64,000 nucleotides of DNA from Rhynchopus sp. YZ270_cl-10. Taxonomy: Eukaryota; Euglenozoa; Diplonemea; Diplonemida; Diplonemidae. The notes beneath the pieces were generated by a model. It did no database searches and had not been told where the DNA came from. It saw only the letters and a list, made by a program, of their open reading frames with translations. Shown here one piece after another: positions 53,392 through 64,000 of this stretch (positions within the stretch are counted from its first letter, which is position 1; every line of letters begins with the position of its first letter). Made by a program: the position numbers and the translations under genes. The stretch covers positions 806,001 to 870,000 of the forward strand of contig OZ037918.1 of assembly GCA_964035575.1 (NCBI GenBank), written 5' to 3'.

Positions 53392-56300
53392 CATTCTTTT
53401 TTTTAAATACCTGCAAGCGTAGCTTGGAGAAAAATAGTTCCTCCGATATAGTCGTCAATCACCCCTCCTCCAAGATAACTCCTTTATCAGAGTTCCTATT
53501 TTATGAGTGAGTGTTTTTCAATGCCTGCGTCCAAAGAGGCGTTTTGCACTAATCATCTTCACTTTTTTGTTTTGTTTTTGTTTTTGTATTTTCTGTTATC
53601 CCTCCTCCTCTCCTGCCCGTTCGTTCCCTTCCCTAATGATCTCCAAATGCACCTGAAGCCCCCCAAATAATGTCACCCAAGAAGTGCATTTTTATCCCTT
53701 CTTATATTTTAAGGTGACTTAAGCACGAGGCCCCTGTTCCCCCCCCCCCCCCCCCCCAAAGGCTTGCTTAAAACAAATTGCCACCCACGAGTAGCAATAA
53801 CACACAAAACAAATGACTGATGAATAACCCAAAGAATAATCTAATCAGACTAAGCACGAGGCTTGGGTTCACCTACAAAAAGCTCTTTTCTCCTTTATTC
53901 CTTACTTATTTCTTTTTCTTCCCTTTCTTCCCCTACCATAGGCAAATGCCCACCCGGGTAGGTGACATACTGAAAAACCGTACCCTCTCAAAAAAAAAAA
54001 ATGCTTTTCTGTTCTCCTTGCATTGAAAAACATATGATAATTTACTACTTTCCCCTCAAGGATGATGACAGCGCAAAGCTTTCACTCATCCTGTCAAAAC
54101 AGCCTTTTTGTTTTTTTTTTTTTCAGAAGATCGATTGTCCATTTGATGTACTAACGGTCTTTCAAAGCCATTTTTTTTTAAAACCCCCCAACCCCTCCTC
54201 TCGGCTGAACTAAACGAAGTGTCAGAAACTGAGCAAAACATAACAGCTGAAATCGGAGGGGGGTTTTTTTTTTTGATCAAGTCTGGGCTTTTGCAGGGTC
54301 CTAGCTTGGTTTTGAAAAAAAATGCCAAATCTGGGTCAGAATTTTTTTTTTGGGTCAGCAGAGGTTTTGGGCCTTGGGGGGCTTGTCTTGGCTTTTTTGG
54401 GTTTTCCGAGCTCTACCCTCACTGTGGTGGGGTCATTTCAGAAAAATGGACAAGTTCTTGACTGATACAAATTTTGGTCACTACGACTAGTGAGTTGCTC
54501 ACAACGTTAAATGGAACTCTACTATAACCATAGAAATCACTCCCCGTTCATAGATCACCCAACACAAAATATATAAAATGGCGCCGCAGGCGAAAAAAAT
54601 TAGGGTACGGTGTAAAAATGTAGCTTTTTACACCACAGAGTCACTCTACGAACCCTTTTTTGCGGAGCAAAAAAGGAAAAATGGCGCCGCAGGCAAAAAA
54701 AATTGGGCCCAGCCCTGGACGGTGCCGGATTTTTTTGTCGATATTTTTTTCTTACCCCAGAAATGGTGGTGGGCCCCCCAAACAGGGAAAAAAATCAGAA
54801 TTTCCCAATTTCCAAATTAATTAATTCCCTTTTTTTTTTTTTTTCGTGGGTCGCGACCCAGGCACTTGGGTCAGCTTGACCCACTGACCCAGGCAAGCTA
54901 GGACTCTGGCTTTTGATTTTCAAGTCTACCTTTTTTGTATTTTTTTTTAATTTTTCATTGATGAGCCTATCGTGTTGAACCCCGAAAAAAGAGAGCAAAG
55001 CAATATATGCGTCGCAATTCATAAAAACAAACCCCAAAAAGAGAGAGAGAGAGAGAGAGAGACAAATGGGTTTGTAATTAATTTTTGGGTACCCCTGTCG
55101 GCGAGGAATATACTGTCCGTTCGCGGGGGGGGGGGGGGGGGGGGAGATAATGTAACGTATTGGAGAAAGATTGGTTCTGTGTGTGGTTTCCATGGGGTTT
55201 CTTTTAAAAAAATTTGTCAAAGTATTCTTTCCCCCCCTTTTTGTTTTTTTTTTTTTGGTTGTTTTTTTTCCCCTGCCCTTGTTTTATTTTTGAACAAGGT
55301 ATTTCATCCCCCCCCCCCCTTTCCCGTATATTTCTCTTCCTCTCCCTTGGGTCCTCTTGCCCCACCCACTCCTGCCCGTTTTGAATAACGATTACCCGAA
55401 CTCGAAGGTTCACACTTTGTGATTTTCCTTCAGAAACAGAAACAAATATTCCGGGCACGTGGTTTTCAAGAAAAAAATCTGACAACGACAAAAAATCTGA
55501 CCAAAAAAAAATGACAACCTTTTAAAATCTTTTTTTTTTTTTTTTGTGTGTGAATCACCTCTGAGGGTGTTCGTCTTACGTTAGTATAGGGTTGATGAGT
55601 CGTCGCGCTTTCGGGTGCATCTTCATTGAGGTTACGGTGTGTTAAGCATTAGAAGTTTAGTGCGCCGCGTGCAAAAACAAAAGCAAAAAAGGAAAAAAAG
55701 GCAGATCTAAAAAGGAGTATAGTTTTTGTTAAGGTGACTAAAGCAGAAGAGAGGCTTAGGTTCATCTGATAAAAAAAACTTTATTTTATTTTAGTTCTGT
55801 TGTCGTGTTGTTGTTGTCTTTTTATTTTTTTTATTTTTTTATTGTTTCGACTTCTCCCCCGATGAGAAGGAAACACCAAAGAAAAATGCGAGCAAATTGC
55901 ATACTTTTATTTCCCAAACGATTTACTTTTTTAGATGGCGCGCGTGTGCACGAGAGAAGCACATCACCCATTTCTTCATTCTTTCAACGGGTTTTCTTCT
56001 AACACCACTTGATTTTTGCCTGAAATTTGACGGATTTTGGAGGATGTGGTGGTACTTAAACTGCATGGTTGGTACAGCCGGTCATTGTATCAAAGTACAC
56101 TGTTCACGAAAAGGCTTTTGTATTTCAAGTCAACTTAAATTAAACACCAGGCAAAAATCAGGTAGGTGTAACAGAAAACTACGTTTCTCCTCTGACAAAA
56201 AAATTTCATTTCGCAGGGGGAAAAAAAAACGTCCCAACTTCAGAACCGAGCCCATAAAACATCGGTTCTGAAACCCAGCAAAAGGTGTCCACTATTCCCA

Positions 56301-57180
56301 GTGGTTGACGGTAGTGAAAATAAGCATGTTTTTTTGTACCATTTTTGTATTTTTTTTTTTTTTGTTTTTGCCTGACGTTGAGTCTGAGAGGCGTGAGCTC
56401 GTCTTTTTTTTGCCATTTCTCTTTACTTTTTGGTGCATCGCTTATTAACCCTTTGTATCTTTTCATCTCCTGAGCTTTTGTGGATCCATCTTATTATTTT
56501 CTTTTTTCAAATAATTTTTTTCAAAAACGAAAAATGGCAAAAGAAAAATAAAGGACGACAAAAGTGTACGCTTAACCTCTTACTCATTCACTCTTTCACA
56601 CATAAACAAAACAACCAGAGTTTCCACGAGGGCTAAAGTTAAAAAAAAAACCCCTCCCCAGCAGGTCGTTGGGTCGAAGAAAAAAAGGGCTCATCGCGGA
56701 AATTCTGACAAAAACAAACACACACACACACATTGGGAAATTCTTTTGTCTGTGTTGCGTTCACCAAGGTTCCAACACAGAATTTTCAAAGAATTTTTCA
56801 AAAAAAAAAATAAACACCTTCCGTAAAAAAAGGGCTTCGGCCCCCCGACATTGAGTTCCAGCTCTTTTATTATTTATCTTTTACATCTCATCATTTCTTT
56901 TCTCCCCATCCTTCCCCCTTCTCTTTACTCACACGCACATTGCTCCCCGTTCTTCCCCGTCATTTATTCGCTAGATGTGCACATTTCGTGGTATATTCAT
57001 CCATTTTTTATTTTTATTTTTCAACAAAAAATGTCTTTCCCCCTTAAGATGCCCAAGAGACGCTTAGGTTCATCTTACCAAAAAAAAACCCCCTCCCGTG
57101 GGTTACCCTCCGTCCTCCTCTCTCCATTTCCCCCCTTTTTTTTTTGCTTGATTCGCTGACAATCCGTGGGTCACACCACA
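53392..57180. other. Gene-free spacer with scattered repeats
   Basis: V copy (53408-53515), C copy (53520-53575), poly-C (53737-53757), S copies (53848-53888, 55730-55780, 57045-57085), E motif (54405-54470), two direct copies of AAAATGGCGCCGCAGGC (54576 and 54681), an AG microsatellite (55041-55062), poly-G (55125-55144), and the foldback ends at 56002 and 56169 around a G copy (56060-56125). No gene seen. Confidence 0.6.
53520..53575 (+). repeat. C motif family (representative copy)
   Basis: GCCTGCGTCC, then GAGGCGTTTTGCACTA and CTTCACTTTTTT. Copies or partial copies, all +: 9175, 12540, 13270, 26215, 30330, 41935, 53520, 63095. Confidence 0.55.
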
Positions 57181-57704
57181 CCGGCGGAGTAGTCAGAGGG
57201 GGGACAATTAGTCGTGCTGCACGATGTTGAAGGTAAATGACTTTACCTGTGGTTTTATATGTAATTTTATTTTGTGAAAATAGTTTATTTGTGGTAAAAA
57301 CGAAAGCGTACAGCTTACTGGGGGGGGGGGGGGGGGGGGCGAATAAACGAGGTAATTCGAATAAAGCACGTACCTACCCCCCCCCGTGCATAAGTCCGAC
57401 TCCCATGACCCGTGCATAAGTCCGATGACCCGTGTATAAGTCCGGGAAAATTTGGGTTCAGGATCGGACTTATGCACAGGCCCGACTTATGCACCGGTTT
57501 TGTGTACTGGTGGTGGAGGAAAATTATTTTGGGGCGTTTTCCCGCTCGCGAAGCGAGCGGGGAAAATTTTTTAAGGTGTTTTTCCGCGAGCGAAGCGAGC
57601 GCAATTTTATTTTTATTGGCGGTGTATTCACCAGGGATCATCTTCACGCTTCTCATGTCAAAACATCATCCACACAATTCTCAAAGATGTGAACCTGTTA
57701 CTGC

Positions 57705-57925
57705 AACATTGTGGAAGACTTTGCACCCCAAACACCCTCAACAGCCAAAAGGTGCCCTTGTTGCTGGGAGTTGGTTCTCATGTTTGATGTCTCATTCCTG
57801 TTTGGCCTGCGGCGTTGTACCGAACTGGGTTGTACCGAAGGTGCACGACTACAGGGTCTGGTGGTGAATTTTGCGGTGTCACATTCCCTCACGTGTGGAT
57901 CACTCACACTGAGGTCATGTGCCAC
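57705..57925 (-). repeat. Repeat R, partial copy 2 (reverse)
   Basis: Corresponds to about 50290-50085 of copy 1. The adjacent R segment continues at 58530 after about 600 bp of other elements, so this looks like one R copy split by insertion. Confidence 0.7.
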
Positions 57926-58099
57926 TGCATGGGTCTGGGTACCTGGGTGCACAAAACCGGTGTATAAGTCCGATACCCGTGCATAAGTCCGAAACCCCGT
58001 GTATAAGTCCGAGGGCCCTCAGCCCCCCCAAAAATCGGACTTACACGGCGGGGTCCGCACACCCCGAGGGTCCGTAAAACGGCATGTTAGGAGGGTCCC

Positions 58100-58213
58100 T
58101 CTTTACGGAGTGTCATTACGTACCCTAGGGTACGTAATTACGGACCCTAGGGTCCGTAATTACGTACCCTAGGGTACGTAATTACGTACCCTAGGGTCCG
58201 TAATTACGGAGCC
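58100..58213. repeat. Palindromic 22-bp tandem array, left
   Basis: Alternating TACGTAATTACG and CCCTAGGG palindromes, with TACGTA and CCGTAATTACGG variants. The matching array is at 61257-61340. Confidence 0.8.
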
Positions 58214-58529
58214 TCCCAGGGAAAGGGACTCTCGAAAAATTTTTTTTGCCCCCGTTTAGGGCTAATTTCGACGATTTGAGGCCATTAAAAGCAAAATTTG
58301 GCACTTTTGAGCATCTGTGGGGGTCTAAAACGCAGTTTAGAGTACCACAATTTTTAGTGGGTTTTACCGAAAACAAGTCAATTTTTGGTCCGAAAAAAAA
58401 TTTTTTTTGACATCACAAAATTGCCCTTGGTGGGACTATGTGTCCTCAATGCTGGGCGAAAAATGCAAATATAGCTATTTTTAACTTTCACACACAATTT
58501 TAACGGGTTTTACCTGTGTACCTGTGTAC

Positions 58530-58910
58530 AGCTTATTTGTTGTGAAAGACATCTTCCACCATGCATTGAGGAGGGTAAGACAGTGGTCGCAGTTTGTACT
58601 TGATAGCATTACAACATTTAACTTCTCCACGGGGGTCTTGGGCCGTTCACTCGGTTATACCTTGACCAGCGGAAGAGGCCTTTTTGGTCTCTAGAATATC
58701 CGGTATTCCCGAACGGAGGCACACTTTGTGTGTTACTACGACCTGGCAATTTCCAGCAGTAGGTTAAGTAATCTTTCTTGTAAATTGTTGGATCATTATC
58801 TCCTCAGTGCATGAATGCCCCACGTGACTGGACACTTTTGTGTTTGTCATGTGGAGCTGTGGTTGCTTTTTCACGACTTTTTTCCTTGTACACCAGTGTA
58901 TCGTGTACCG
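58530..58910 (-). repeat. Repeat R, partial copy 3 (reverse, part A)
   Basis: Matches 50050-49690 of copy 1 at high identity, including the 156-bp stretch (49834-49989) that the copy at 63315 lacks. Confidence 0.75.
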
Positions 58911-59112
58911 GGGTACTGGGCCGAAAATACACCAGTACCCAGGTGCCTGGGTGCCCAGACACACCACTGTACCCAGAATCCAGTCTCCCACCCAGAAAAC
59001 CTACTCATACACCAGAAAAGTGAAAATAGCTACTCGACCAGAAAAGTAGCTGGGAAAAGTTCAGAAAAAGCCAGAAAATTTCAACAAAATGCATTTTTAG
59101 GTTCTCGAAGAC

Positions 59113-59293
59113 ACTGGGTACTGGGTACTGGGTACTGGGTACTGGGTACTGGGTACTGGGTACTGGGTACTGGGTACTGGGTACTGGGTACTGGGTACTG
59201 GGTACTGGGTACTGGGTACTGGGTACTGGGTACTGGGTACTGGGTACTGGGTACTGGGTACTGGGTACTGGGTACTGGGTACTGGGTACTGGG
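59113..59293 (+). repeat. Tandem array, 7-bp unit ACTGGGT
   Basis: About 26 uninterrupted units. The unit resembles the GGTACCCAGG-type sequence that borders other R copies, so it may be an expansion of an R end. Confidence 0.95.
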
Positions 59294-59499
59294 CACCCAG
59301 AGAAAGCACCTTAAAAGCAGCGAAGGCGCAGGTTACGGGGAAGACAAGGTATGTAATTATGTTTAACTTTCAGTTACTAGTGAAGATTGAACAAAAAAAT
59401 GCCGCATATTTCAACTTGTTCGTGTTTTCAACTCGAAATAAACGCGTAATGTTCACACTATTAAATAGCTATTTTTTTACGCACCAATCATTTTGTGTC

Positions 59500-60791
59500 A
59501 CCTCATGACATGAAGGAGGAAATAGAAACAAAGCATTTTGAACACACTTGCGGTTCTGGGGACGAACCGCGCTGCAGAGCCACTCCTCAGGTCGAGGTGT
59601 GTGCGTTTCACCACAACCTCTCCCATGGGTTTTATCGTGTGATGAGTGTTACGTTTCTATTTGGTTCCACAGGCGCTCGTTACCTGCTTCACATAATTCA
59701 CCTCGCTTCACTCGAACCATTTGTGCAGCAGGTCACTCTCTCGACCTGTAGCGTGGAAAAAATCTATCTTATTTCACGGCAATAAATAGCCTTTTTTATT
59801 AACCTCACCTTTCCCGACTACTACGTTTGTATACCATAACTTAATCACACCCCACATTTACACTTATCACAGGATCGTGAAGTCTGAACTGCACCCGCGA
59901 TTGCGATGAGAAGCTTCACCGCGGTCCGACATTCAACAACTCAAAATCTACCCGCATCAATCTATTCTGAGTTTGCGGACGAAGATCTGGGTGGAGGGGG
60001 GTGGGTACACTTAGTCAGTCACAGCTATAGCCATTAACCAAGGGAGCATAGCTAGTGCAAGAAATTCGACTTTGGAAACCTTCCGGAAAGTCTGTCCTCT
60101 GCTTGCGGAGGACTAGACACAAGAAAATATTGCGTTCCCCCAGAAAACCAGTGCACAATTTACACTCCTTGTGGGTGGTCTTGTTGCCTTTTTGGTCAAC
60201 AGTAATTTTGGCCCAGGCATGCTCTTGAAGCATGACAATTTAGTGTGTATGGGGCAGGGTGTTGTTTTGTTCTGAATTCTCTTTGTTATAACATCTAAGT
60301 CAATCGCGGGTGGTGGTTTGTGTAGCGTGAGGCACTCTTTTTAGCAAACTTCCTGCGGCTGCTAAAGTGTTATTTCTTCGGATTTAACAACGTACAGCGT
60401 AACATAGTGGATTAGCCTGGTCGACACAACCTTTGATAGCTATGGGATAACCAACCCCCTTCGACCCCTTGTGGGTTCACTGAACAAGCCCTAGTGGTAG
60501 TTAAACGCGATTGACATTTACATTCCTAAAGATGAAAGAACAAGACAACACTTCTGTACCCGCGCATCAAAATTGTGGAAAACTTTGCACCCCAAACACC
60601 CTCAACAACGCCCGCCAAAAGGCGCCCCTTGTTGCTGGGACTTGGTTCTCATTGATACACTGCACAGCAGGCATTCCTCTGAGTCCAACGCAGTTTGGCC
60701 TGTCTGCAGCGTTGCACCGAAGGTGCACGAAGACAGGGTCTGGTGGTAAATTTTGCGTCTCGCATTCCCTCAGGGAAGTTTAAAAACTCTT
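59500..60791 (-). repeat. Repeat R, copy 4 (reverse, diverged)
   Basis: Collinear with 51290-50085 of copy 1 in reverse, clearly more diverged than the others. Short frames similar in both copies (EPFVQQ, YLISR) are broken soon after; no intact protein. Confidence 0.7.
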
Positions 60792-61117
60792 GAGCTCGGT
60801 TTGTTGTCAAAGACATATTCCACCATGTATTGAGGAGGGTAAGACAGTGTTCGCAGTTTGTACTTGATAGCATTACAACATTTAACTTCTCCACGGGGGT
60901 CTTGGGCCGTTCACTCGGTTCTACCTTGACTACCGGAAGATATTCTTGAGGCCTTTTTGGTCTCTAGAATATCCGGTCTTCCCGAACGGAGGCACACTTT
61001 GTGTGTTACTACGACCTGGCAACTCCAGCAGTAGGTTAAGTAATCTTTCTTGTAAATTGTTGGATCATTATCTCCTCAGTGCATGGTGGAAGACGTCTTT
61101 GACAACTAACCGAGCTC
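60792..61117. mobile_element. 326-bp TIR element forming part A of R copy 4
   Basis: Inverted ends of about 46 bp: GAGCTCGGTT, GTTGTCAAAGAC and TTCCACCATG in order, 4 mismatches. The same interior forms part A in the other R copies, where the ends have changed. This suggests part A was once an independent element that landed in R. Confidence 0.78.
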
Positions 61118-61256
61118 ACGACTTTTTTCGGTATGTAACTTGGGATAGGCCCACATGATCATGGTCTATCATGTGGTACCTGTGTACCACTCGGTTTGCT
61201 CCCAGGGCTTTTCGACCAGCAGTCACACATCCAAACAGTGATTTCCCACCTTAGAC

Positions 61257-61340
61257 CACGTAATTACGTACCCTAGGGTCCGTAATTACGGACCCTAGGG
61301 TACGTAATTACGGACCCTAGGGTCCGTAATTACGGACCCG
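61257..61340. repeat. Palindromic 22-bp tandem array, right
   Basis: Same alternating palindromes as 58100-58213, followed by a perfect GGGTCCGTAAAATTTACGGACCC-type palindrome near 61368-61390. Confidence 0.8.
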
Positions 61341-61982
61341 GGTCCGCACTTGAGGGTCCGTAATGAGGGTCCGTAAAATTTACGGACCCTCGGGTGTGTG
61401 GACCCCGCCGTGTATACGCAGACTTATGCACGGGGGGGGGGGGGGTAGGTACGTCGAATAAAGCACGCATTTGAAAAATGGGTTTTTTGCTTTTTTTTGC
61501 GTCGAATAAAGCACGTACGTGTTTTATTCGACTTTTTGAACTTTTCCTGTGTTGTGACAAGGTAGTTCGTATTTTGTGAAAATTTAAGTCGCTGAAATTT
61601 TGTCCATTTTTCCGTATATCCCCCACCACAAGCCGGGATTGGCTCGGAAATGCAGCAAAATCACCTCTTGGGCGAAAAAAAAATCGAAAAAAAATTGTGA
61701 CTGGAAAAACTTTCCAAAAAGTTCAAAAAGGCGAATAAAGCACGTACGTGCTTTATTCGCCTTTTCGAACTTTTTTTTTTTTTTAAACCTCAGGATCTGA
61801 AGTGTAGGGACGCCTAATAAAACACGTACGTGCTTTATTCGACCCCCCCCCAGTAAACACAAAAAAAAAATAAATGACATGTAAAACCACAAATAAAGTA
61901 ATTTACTTCAACGTCGTGTACTAAATGAATCTAGTGTTTTTTTTTACGACTACATAGTGTACCTCCCTGACTAGTCCGTCGG

Positions 61983-62844
61983 GGAACAACTCCCGCCCCC
62001 TCAACCACCCCAATCTTTTTTTTTCTTCCTCCGTTTGTTGCCCGCGCAACCCATTTCACAGGATTGTGACGAGATTGTGCATTTCTCGCAAATGGAATTA
62101 TAGTAGGAAGCTGTTTGGGGTGAGGGGGGTGCAATTTGGGGGGGGGGGTCTGTGTGCGATCGCATTTTGTACAACCCTTTGTCGTTAAGTAACCCGTGTG
62201 CAAGGAGGCTACAGTACTGAAGGTCGAAGGTGACCAAAAAAAAAACCTACGCTTTGAAGAAAAAAAAAATAAAAGTGACAATGCCCTGAATTGTCAAAAA
62301 AAGGCATGAAATCATCGTGTTCATCAGTGGTTATGTAAAAAAAAAGAGCGTTTTGGTGGTAGTAGGTAGCAGTACTCGGGTGAGAAGACGTAAAGGTTTA
62401 AAAAAAAAAACACAGAACAAAAAAAAAGCGAGCGTTCACACATTGTTCCAAAATTCTCTTATATATTGTTTTCAAGGTGGCTAAGCACAATGAAGCTTAC
62501 AATCATCTTAACAAAACGCTTTTTATTTTATTTTATTTTTTTAAAATGGCGCCGTCCGTGTCTTCCCCATAGCTCACAGACTGTCAGTATTTGGTTTCGC
62601 CTTTGTATTTTTATTTCTGATCCTTTTAATTTTACTTTTCTTTTGAAAACTTGGTTGTATTAGCCAGAAGTGTTTTTGTTTATTGTTTTTTTTTTTTTTC
62701 CCGGTCGACAAGAAGGGTCACCATCGATCATCCGACCAACATTTTATTTAAGGTGACTAAGCACGAGAGCTTAGGTGCATCTTATAAACTTTTCCCTTTT
62801 TTCTTGCGGTCAAGGAACGTCTTACAGTCGCGTCTTTCATCATC

Positions 62845-62878
<34 letters not shown>

Positions 62879-63180
62879 CTTCGGGCGAAAAACACAATGT
62901 AAAAAAGTTTTTGTTTTCCCCCTGAAGCAACATATATTTTTTCTCCAAAGCCCTTCAAACAGTGGTATTGTTTTTAGTTTTTATATGTGTGCTTTTTTTT
63001 TTTAATGTGTCACGACCCTGTTTGATACGGGCATATTCTTTCTTTTTCTTTTTCTCTTTGGTTTTTGCGATTTCTTTTTCTCTCTCGTTAAAAGCGTTAT
63101 GTGCCTGCCTCTTGTCCCTAGAGGCGATTTTTTCTTCTTTTTTTTTTTTGGGAAATATTCATATTGGAACCAAAACTTTG
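61983..63180. other. Spacer with S copies and homopolymers
   Basis: S copies at 62472-62515 and 62750-62795, poly-A (62847-62875), C-family-like piece near 63095. No gene seen. Confidence 0.55.
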
Positions 63181-63312
63181 GGGAACCGGTCATTTCGGAA
63201 CCGGGAACCGGGGAACCGGGAACCGGTTCCCGGGAACCATACGGGGGGAACCGGGGAACCGGTTCCCTGGTTCCCCAGGTACCCAGGTACACGGTACACT
63301 GTGTACAAGGAA
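63180..63312. repeat. GGAACCGG-rich palindromic border of R copy 5
   Basis: Stacked GGGAACCGG and CCGGTTCCC units lead into CCAGGTACCCAGGTAC and then R. Copy 1 has ATACCCAG units in the same place, copies 3 and 4 other sequences. Confidence 0.7.
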
Positions 63313-64000
63313 AAAAGTCGTGAAAGAGCAACCACAGCTCCACATGACAAACACAAAAGTGTCCAGTCACGTGGGGCATTCATGCACTGAGGAGATAATG
63401 TTCCAACAATTTACAAGAAAGATTACTTAACCTACTGCTGGAAATTGCCAGAAACTGCGACCACTGTCTTACCCTCCTCAATGCATGGTGGTTGATGTCT
63501 TCCACAACAAATTTCCTGTACCCAGGTACCCAAATTCCCAGTGTGAGTGACCCACACATGAGGGAATGCGACACTACGCAAAATTTACCACCAGACCCTG
63601 TCTTCGTGCACCTGAAGTACAACGCCGCAGACAGGCCAAACATGCGTTGGACTCAGAGGAATGCCCGCTGTGCAGGTATCATGAGAACCAACTCCCAGCA
63701 ACAAGGGGCACCTTTTGGCGGGCGTTGTTGAGGGTGTTTGGGGTGCAAAGTTTTCCACAATTTTGATGCGCGGGTACAGAAGTGTTATCTTGTTCTTTCA
63801 TCTCTAGGAATGTAAATGTCAATCGCGTTTAACTACCACTAGGGCTTGTTCAGTGAACCCACGAGGGGTCGAAGGGGGTTGGTTATCCCGTATCTATCAA
63901 AGGTTGTGTCGACCAGGCGAAACCACTATGTTACGCTGTACGTTGTTAAATCCGAAAAAATAACACTTTAGCAGCCGCAGGAAGTTTGCTAAAAAGAGTG
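63313..64000 (+). repeat. Repeat R, copy 5 (forward, cut by the window end)
   Basis: Almost identical to 49692-50550 but lacks 156 bp (49834-49989 of copy 1). Continues past the window. Confidence 0.85.

Larger units (their letters stand above)
57181..61982. mobile_element. 4.8 kb concentric foldback nest
   Basis: Outer ends CCGGCGGAGTAGTCAG and CTGACTAGTCCGTCGG, followed on both sides by GTTGAAGKTAAATKACTTTA and GTGGTTTTA over about 150 bp. Moving inward, both sides carry in the same order AATAAAGCACGTAC, a C/G run with GTGCATAAGTC, ACACGGCGGGGTCC, GAGGGTCCGTAAA and a palindromic TACGTAATTAC array. The centre holds R copies in reverse and a 7-bp tandem array. The left side has one extra insert (about 57400-58030). 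Confidence 0.75.

Noticed and set aside
59113-59293. ACTGGGT array as a telomere-like repeat
   Set aside because: Interstitial, and the unit does not match a common telomere motif; better explained as expansion of an R border.
57345-61850. CRISPR-like spaced repeats (AATAAAGCACG, ATAAGTCCG)
   Set aside because: Units differ, spacing is irregular and arrangement is inverted; the context is eukaryotic.
62750-62795. S motif as a tRNA-derived SINE (GGCTAAGCACG resembles an A box, GGTTCATCTC a B box)
   Set aside because: The two boxes are only about 12 bp apart, too close for a tRNA promoter, and no cloverleaf forms.

Overview
This 64 kb window is nuclear DNA of a eukaryote, most likely a protist. 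Evidence is spliceosomal introns with one consistent signature (donor GTATG, acceptor preceded by ACACA; four seen), secretory signal peptides with C-terminal membrane anchors, GC-rich coding sequence set in intergenic DNA full of A/T homopolymers and short repeats, and tandem gene duplication. Every gene I can support lies on the + strand. That layout, with the low-complexity intergenic DNA, would fit an euglenozoan such as a diplonemid, but nothing in the window proves the lineage.

Region 1 (1-7701) is the 3' part of a giant Cys-rich repeat protein gene: a 5.7 kb exon, three short introns, and a last exon with a transmembrane helix and an acidic tail. Region 2 (9926-11567) is a secreted sulfatase with one 43-bp intron. 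Region 3 (13.7-33.5 kb) is a tandem array of six intronless paralogues for type I surface proteins. All share a near-identical signal peptide, a Cys-rich N-terminal domain, a variable number and order of two Cys-rich modules (A about 38 aa plus linker; AB about 119 aa), and one membrane helix with a short tail. Genes 1-3 form subfamily I, nearly identical and carrying their 3' flank along; genes 4-6 form subfamily II. A roughly 400-bp piece of the subfamily I 3' flank recurs after gene 4. Region 4 (36429-37418) is a single-exon gene for a U1-type zinc-finger protein with a Q/M-rich C-terminus.

The rest (37.4-64 kb) holds no gene I can defend. It is built of inverted-repeat (foldback or MITE-like) elements, often inserted close to each other's ends so that they form concentric nests (42950-47088 and 57181-61982), of minisatellites, and of a 1.6 kb repeat here called R that occurs in both orientations. 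One small insertion (19609-19794) is proven by an unoccupied paralogous site and a TA duplication. Several short families (here S, G, C, V, D) are scattered between the genes and, wherever I found them, lie in the same orientation as the genes and end in a pyrimidine tract.

The genes look like a surface and secretion set: a giant Cys-rich membrane protein, a secreted sulfatase and a shuffling family of Cys-rich membrane proteins. The best candidates for something undescribed are the modular six-gene array, the concentric foldback nests, and the strand-biased intergenic motifs. All alignments were made by eye; identities are estimates.
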